From: an uncultured Treponema sp.
Lineage (GTDB): Bacteria > Spirochaetota > Spirochaetia > Treponematales > Treponemataceae
DNA: 7,367 bases
Assembly: GCA_937901865.1 (NCBI GenBank)
Contig: CALDID010000041.1
Coordinates: 1 to 7,367 of the forward strand
Direction: 5' to 3'
Shown here: positions 5,472-7,367 of the stretch, in pieces
Position numbering within the stretch: the first letter of the stretch is position 1
Layout of the letters: the number at the start of each line of letters is the position of its first letter
Position numbers and translations under genes: made by a program
The notes under the pieces: generated by a model
Told to the model about the DNA's origin: nothing
The model's input: only the letters and a program-made list of their open reading frames with translations
The model's database searches: none

Positions 5472-6511
5472 GTGTAAAAGAGTTAGTTGCAAAGCGGAAA
5501 AACATCGATAGCAAAAACTACTTGCTCATCGTTACGATTTGTCTTTTTATCGTGATGTACATCGCAGGCATTGTGATTTATAGCGATAAAGGCTTCGGCA
5601 AAATGCAGACGTTCTTGAATATGCTCATCGACAACGCGGGCTTGCTCATCGCGGCTTCGGGAATGACGCTCGTAATGATTGCAGGCGGCATCGACATCTC
5701 GGTCGGCTCTATGGTTTGCCTTGTGTGTATGATTCTTTCGTATTCAATGGAACGGCTCGGCTCACCATCGCTCGTGGCGTGTGTGGCGGTGCTTCTTCTC
5801 GGCGTGCTTTTCGGCGCGCTGCACGGCTGGCTCATCTCATATATGAAACTCCAGCCGTTCATCGTAACGCTCGCAGGCTTGTTCTTTTATCGCGGCATTG
5901 CGGCAGTCATTTCGTCAGACCAGATTTCGATTAAAATCAACAAGACATTTCTTGCAATCGCCGAAAACAAAATCAACATTTTTTTAGGCTCAACCGTGAA
6001 CAAGCACGGCGTAAGAATGTACCCGTATGTTCACCCGACGGTCGTCATCGCGCTCATCACGGTCGCAGTCATTTGGTTTATGCTCAAATACACCCGATTC
6101 GGACGCAATTTGTTCGCAATCGGCGGCAACGAACAGAGCGCGCTTTTGATGGGCATCAACGTGAATCGCACCAAGTTTATGGCGTACACGCTCGAGGGCT
6201 TTTTGGCTTCTTTGGCGGGATTAGTTTTCTGCTTAAACACCACCTCAGGCTTCGTGGAACAGGCGCGCGGCTTTGAAATGGACGCGATTGCTTCGGCGGT
6301 TATCGGCGGCACTATGCTCACGGGCGGCGTGGGAACGATAGTCGGCACGGTGTTCGGCGTACTCATCAAAGCAACAATCGAAACGCTTATCCGCTGTCAA
6401 GGAACGCTCTCTTCGTGGTGGAACAAAATCGTGCTTTCAACGATACTGTGCTTTTTCATCGTGCTGCAAAGTATGTTCATCATCTTAAAGAACCGCAAAA
6501 AAAGCCTGTAA
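5468..6511 (+). CDS. yjfF: Second sugar ABC transporter permease, YjfF-like
   Basis: This is the partner membrane subunit, again BPD_transp_2, with 347 residues (E. coli YjfF has 331). A first hydrophobic segment spans about 18-38. Motifs are NAGLLIAASGMTLVMIAGG, GGIDISVG (73-80), GWLISYMKLQPFIVTLAG, IGGTMLTGGVGT, and a C-terminal GTLSSWWNKIVL like that of E. coli YjfF. It starts within the ytfT stop (ATGA, 5468-5471) behind AGGAG (5455-5459). It is the last recognisable transporter gene; no terminator follows because unrelated argH sequence begins nine bases after the TAA. The final residues (KNRKKSL) lie beside that join, so the natural C-terminus may differ slightly, though the family's conserved part is complete. 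Confidence 0.9.
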   Translation: MSVKELVAKRKNIDSKNYLLIVTICLFIVMYIAGIVIYSDKGFGKMQTFLNMLIDNAGLLIAASGMTLVMIAGGIDISVGSMVCLVCMILSYSMERLGSPSLVACVAVLLLGVLFGALHGWLISYMKLQPFIVTLAGLFFYRGIAAVISSDQISIKINKTFLAIAENKINIFLGSTVNKHGVRMYPYVHPTVVIALITVAVIWFMLKYTRFGRNLFAIGGNEQSALLMGINVNRTKFMAYTLEGFLASLAGLVFCLNTTSGFVEQARGFEMDAIASAVIGGTMLTGGVGTIVGTVFGVLIKATIETLIRCQGTLSSWWNKIVLSTILCFFIVLQSMFIILKNRKKSL

Positions 6512-6521
6512 AACAAAAAAG
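6511..6521. other. Probable second chimeric join
   Basis: The yjfF stop codon ends at 6511. From 6520 the sequence encodes the interior of argininosuccinate lyase, without its first ~190 residues. Base composition drops and codons shift to TTA, AGA, ATA and T-ending forms. The join lies in an A-rich stretch (6496-6520), a likely place for a false overlap in assembly. No mobile-element end is seen. Confidence 0.6.
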
Positions 6522-7332
6522 TCCTTTAGGAAGTGGAGCTTTACAGGGTAGTACCTTGCCATTAAATCGTGAGCTTGTTGCAGAAAAATTGGGCTTTACA
6601 GGTGTTACAGAAAATTCTTTGGATACAGTTAGCGACAGAGATTATTGTATAGAGTTTACTTCCTGTTTTGCCGTTTTGCAGAGTCATTTAAGCCGTATGT
6701 GCGAAGAACTTGTTTTGTGGAGTACTACAGAATTTGGTTTTGTAGAAATGAGTGAAAAGTGGTCTACAGGTAGTTCTATTATGCCACAAAAGAAGAATCC
6801 TGATTTTGCAGAACTTATAAGAGGCCGTACCGGTAAGGTTTACGGAGATTTAATAAATCTTCTAACTATGGTAAAGGCTCTTCCTTTAGCTTATGACCGT
6901 GACATGCAGGAAGATAAGGAGCCTCTGTTTGATGCTTTGGATACGGTTTCTAGGAATCTTACGGTTTTTACTGCGATGATTTCTTCTGCCAAGTGGAATA
7001 AGGAACGCATGGCTTTAAGCTGTGAAGGCGGATTTGCAAATGCAACTGATGTAGCTGAATATTTAGTTAGAAAAGGTCTTCCCTTCCGTACATCTCATGG
7101 TGTTGCCGCTAAAGCCGTCCGTATGGCACTTGATGCAGGTCTTACCAGAATAGAAGATTTGAGTACGGAAGAGTTAAAGCAATGTTCTCCCCTTATTGAA
7201 GATGATATTTTTACTCTTTTGTCGCCGGAAGCCTGTGTAGAAAATAGAAAAACAACAGGTGCTCCAAGCTCTCAGAGTACGGCTGCTCAGTTAAAGATAT
7301 TGAAGAAATTTTGTGCTAAAAACCGCAAATAA
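6520..7332 (+). CDS. argH: Argininosuccinate lyase, C-terminal part
   Basis: ArgH splits argininosuccinate into arginine and fumarate, the last step of arginine synthesis; it is a cytoplasmic homotetramer. The ~270 residues present, of about 460 normally, start at SPLGSGALQGSTLPLNRE. They then carry the superfamily signature GSSIMPQKKNPD (6769-6804), the catalytic loop that holds the active-site serine, then GLINLLTMVKALPLAYDRDMQ-like helix sequence (6841-6909) and the C-terminal domain with GFANATDVAEYLVRKGLPFR. Missing is the N-terminal part, including the HTHLQ..Q histidine region, so this fragment cannot be active as it stands. The frame stays open upstream to 6415, but that stretch overlaps yjfF and does not resemble ArgH. 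The cause is more likely the join than a true gene break. The last 35 bases of the window hold nothing recognisable. Confidence 0.9.
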   Translation, partial: SPLGSGALQGSTLPLNRELVAEKLGFTGVTENSLDTVSDRDYCIEFTSCFAVLQSHLSRMCEELVLWSTTEFGFVEMSEKWSTGSSIMPQKKNPDFAELIRGRTGKVYGDLINLLTMVKALPLAYDRDMQEDKEPLFDALDTVSRNLTVFTAMISSAKWNKERMALSCEGGFANATDVAEYLVRKGLPFRTSHGVAAKAVRMALDAGLTRIEDLSTEELKQCSPLIEDDIFTLLSPEACVENRKTTGAPSSQSTAAQLKILKKFCAKNRK

Positions 7333-7367
7333 CCGCATAAAATTCAAGTGTTTTGCAATTTTTTGAA

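Noticed and set aside
6415..6519. Start of argH at 6415
   Set aside because: This stretch is the yjfF coding region in another frame and shows no ArgH similarity; the real N-terminus is missing.

Overview
This window appears to be three pieces of DNA from different sources joined end to end. The evidence is a change in genetic code, base composition and gene integrity at two points, near 755-768 and near 6511-6520.

Left piece (1 to about 765, minus strand, very AT-rich: 15 G+C in the 60 bases 181-240). Read with the standard code it is only broken fragments. Read with TGA as glycine it gives two adjacent clean genes: the C-terminal part of a LytR-CpsA-Psr (LCP) type cell-envelope protein with its LytR_C domain, then, two bases later, the N-terminus of ribonuclease III. 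Nine in-frame TGA codons fall where glycine is expected or fits. This is the code of Absconditabacteria (SR1) and Gracilibacteria, so this piece very likely comes from that group.

Middle piece (about 765-6511, plus strand, moderate to high G+C: 33 of 60 in 5161-5220). It starts inside the STAS domain of a SulP-family anion transporter, whose end is followed by a strong terminator. Next is a small HxlR-family regulator with a well-formed promoter that predicts a leaderless message. A 370-base gap follows; it holds a phased, degenerate 22-25 base repeat array, an inverted repeat and a promoter. After it comes a complete four-gene CUT2 sugar ABC transporter: a lipoprotein binding protein, a double-NBD ATPase and two different permeases, matching E. 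coli YtfQ-YtfR-YtfT-YjfF (galactofuranose uptake) in content and order. A hairpin terminator between the binding protein and the ATPase would give an excess of binding protein, while ATGA overlaps couple the ATPase and permeases. The lipoprotein signal and general character suggest a spirochaete (Treponema-like) host, but a Firmicute cannot be excluded by eye.

Right piece (about 6520-7367, plus strand, lower G+C: 20 of 60 in 6601-6660, codons rich in A/T). It holds the last ~270 residues of argininosuccinate lyase (ArgH) without its N-terminus, beginning nine bases after the yjfF stop codon. The best overall reading is a chimeric contig from a mixed community, such as a mouth or gut sample. 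The most notable biology is the reassigned TGA code in the first 765 bases.
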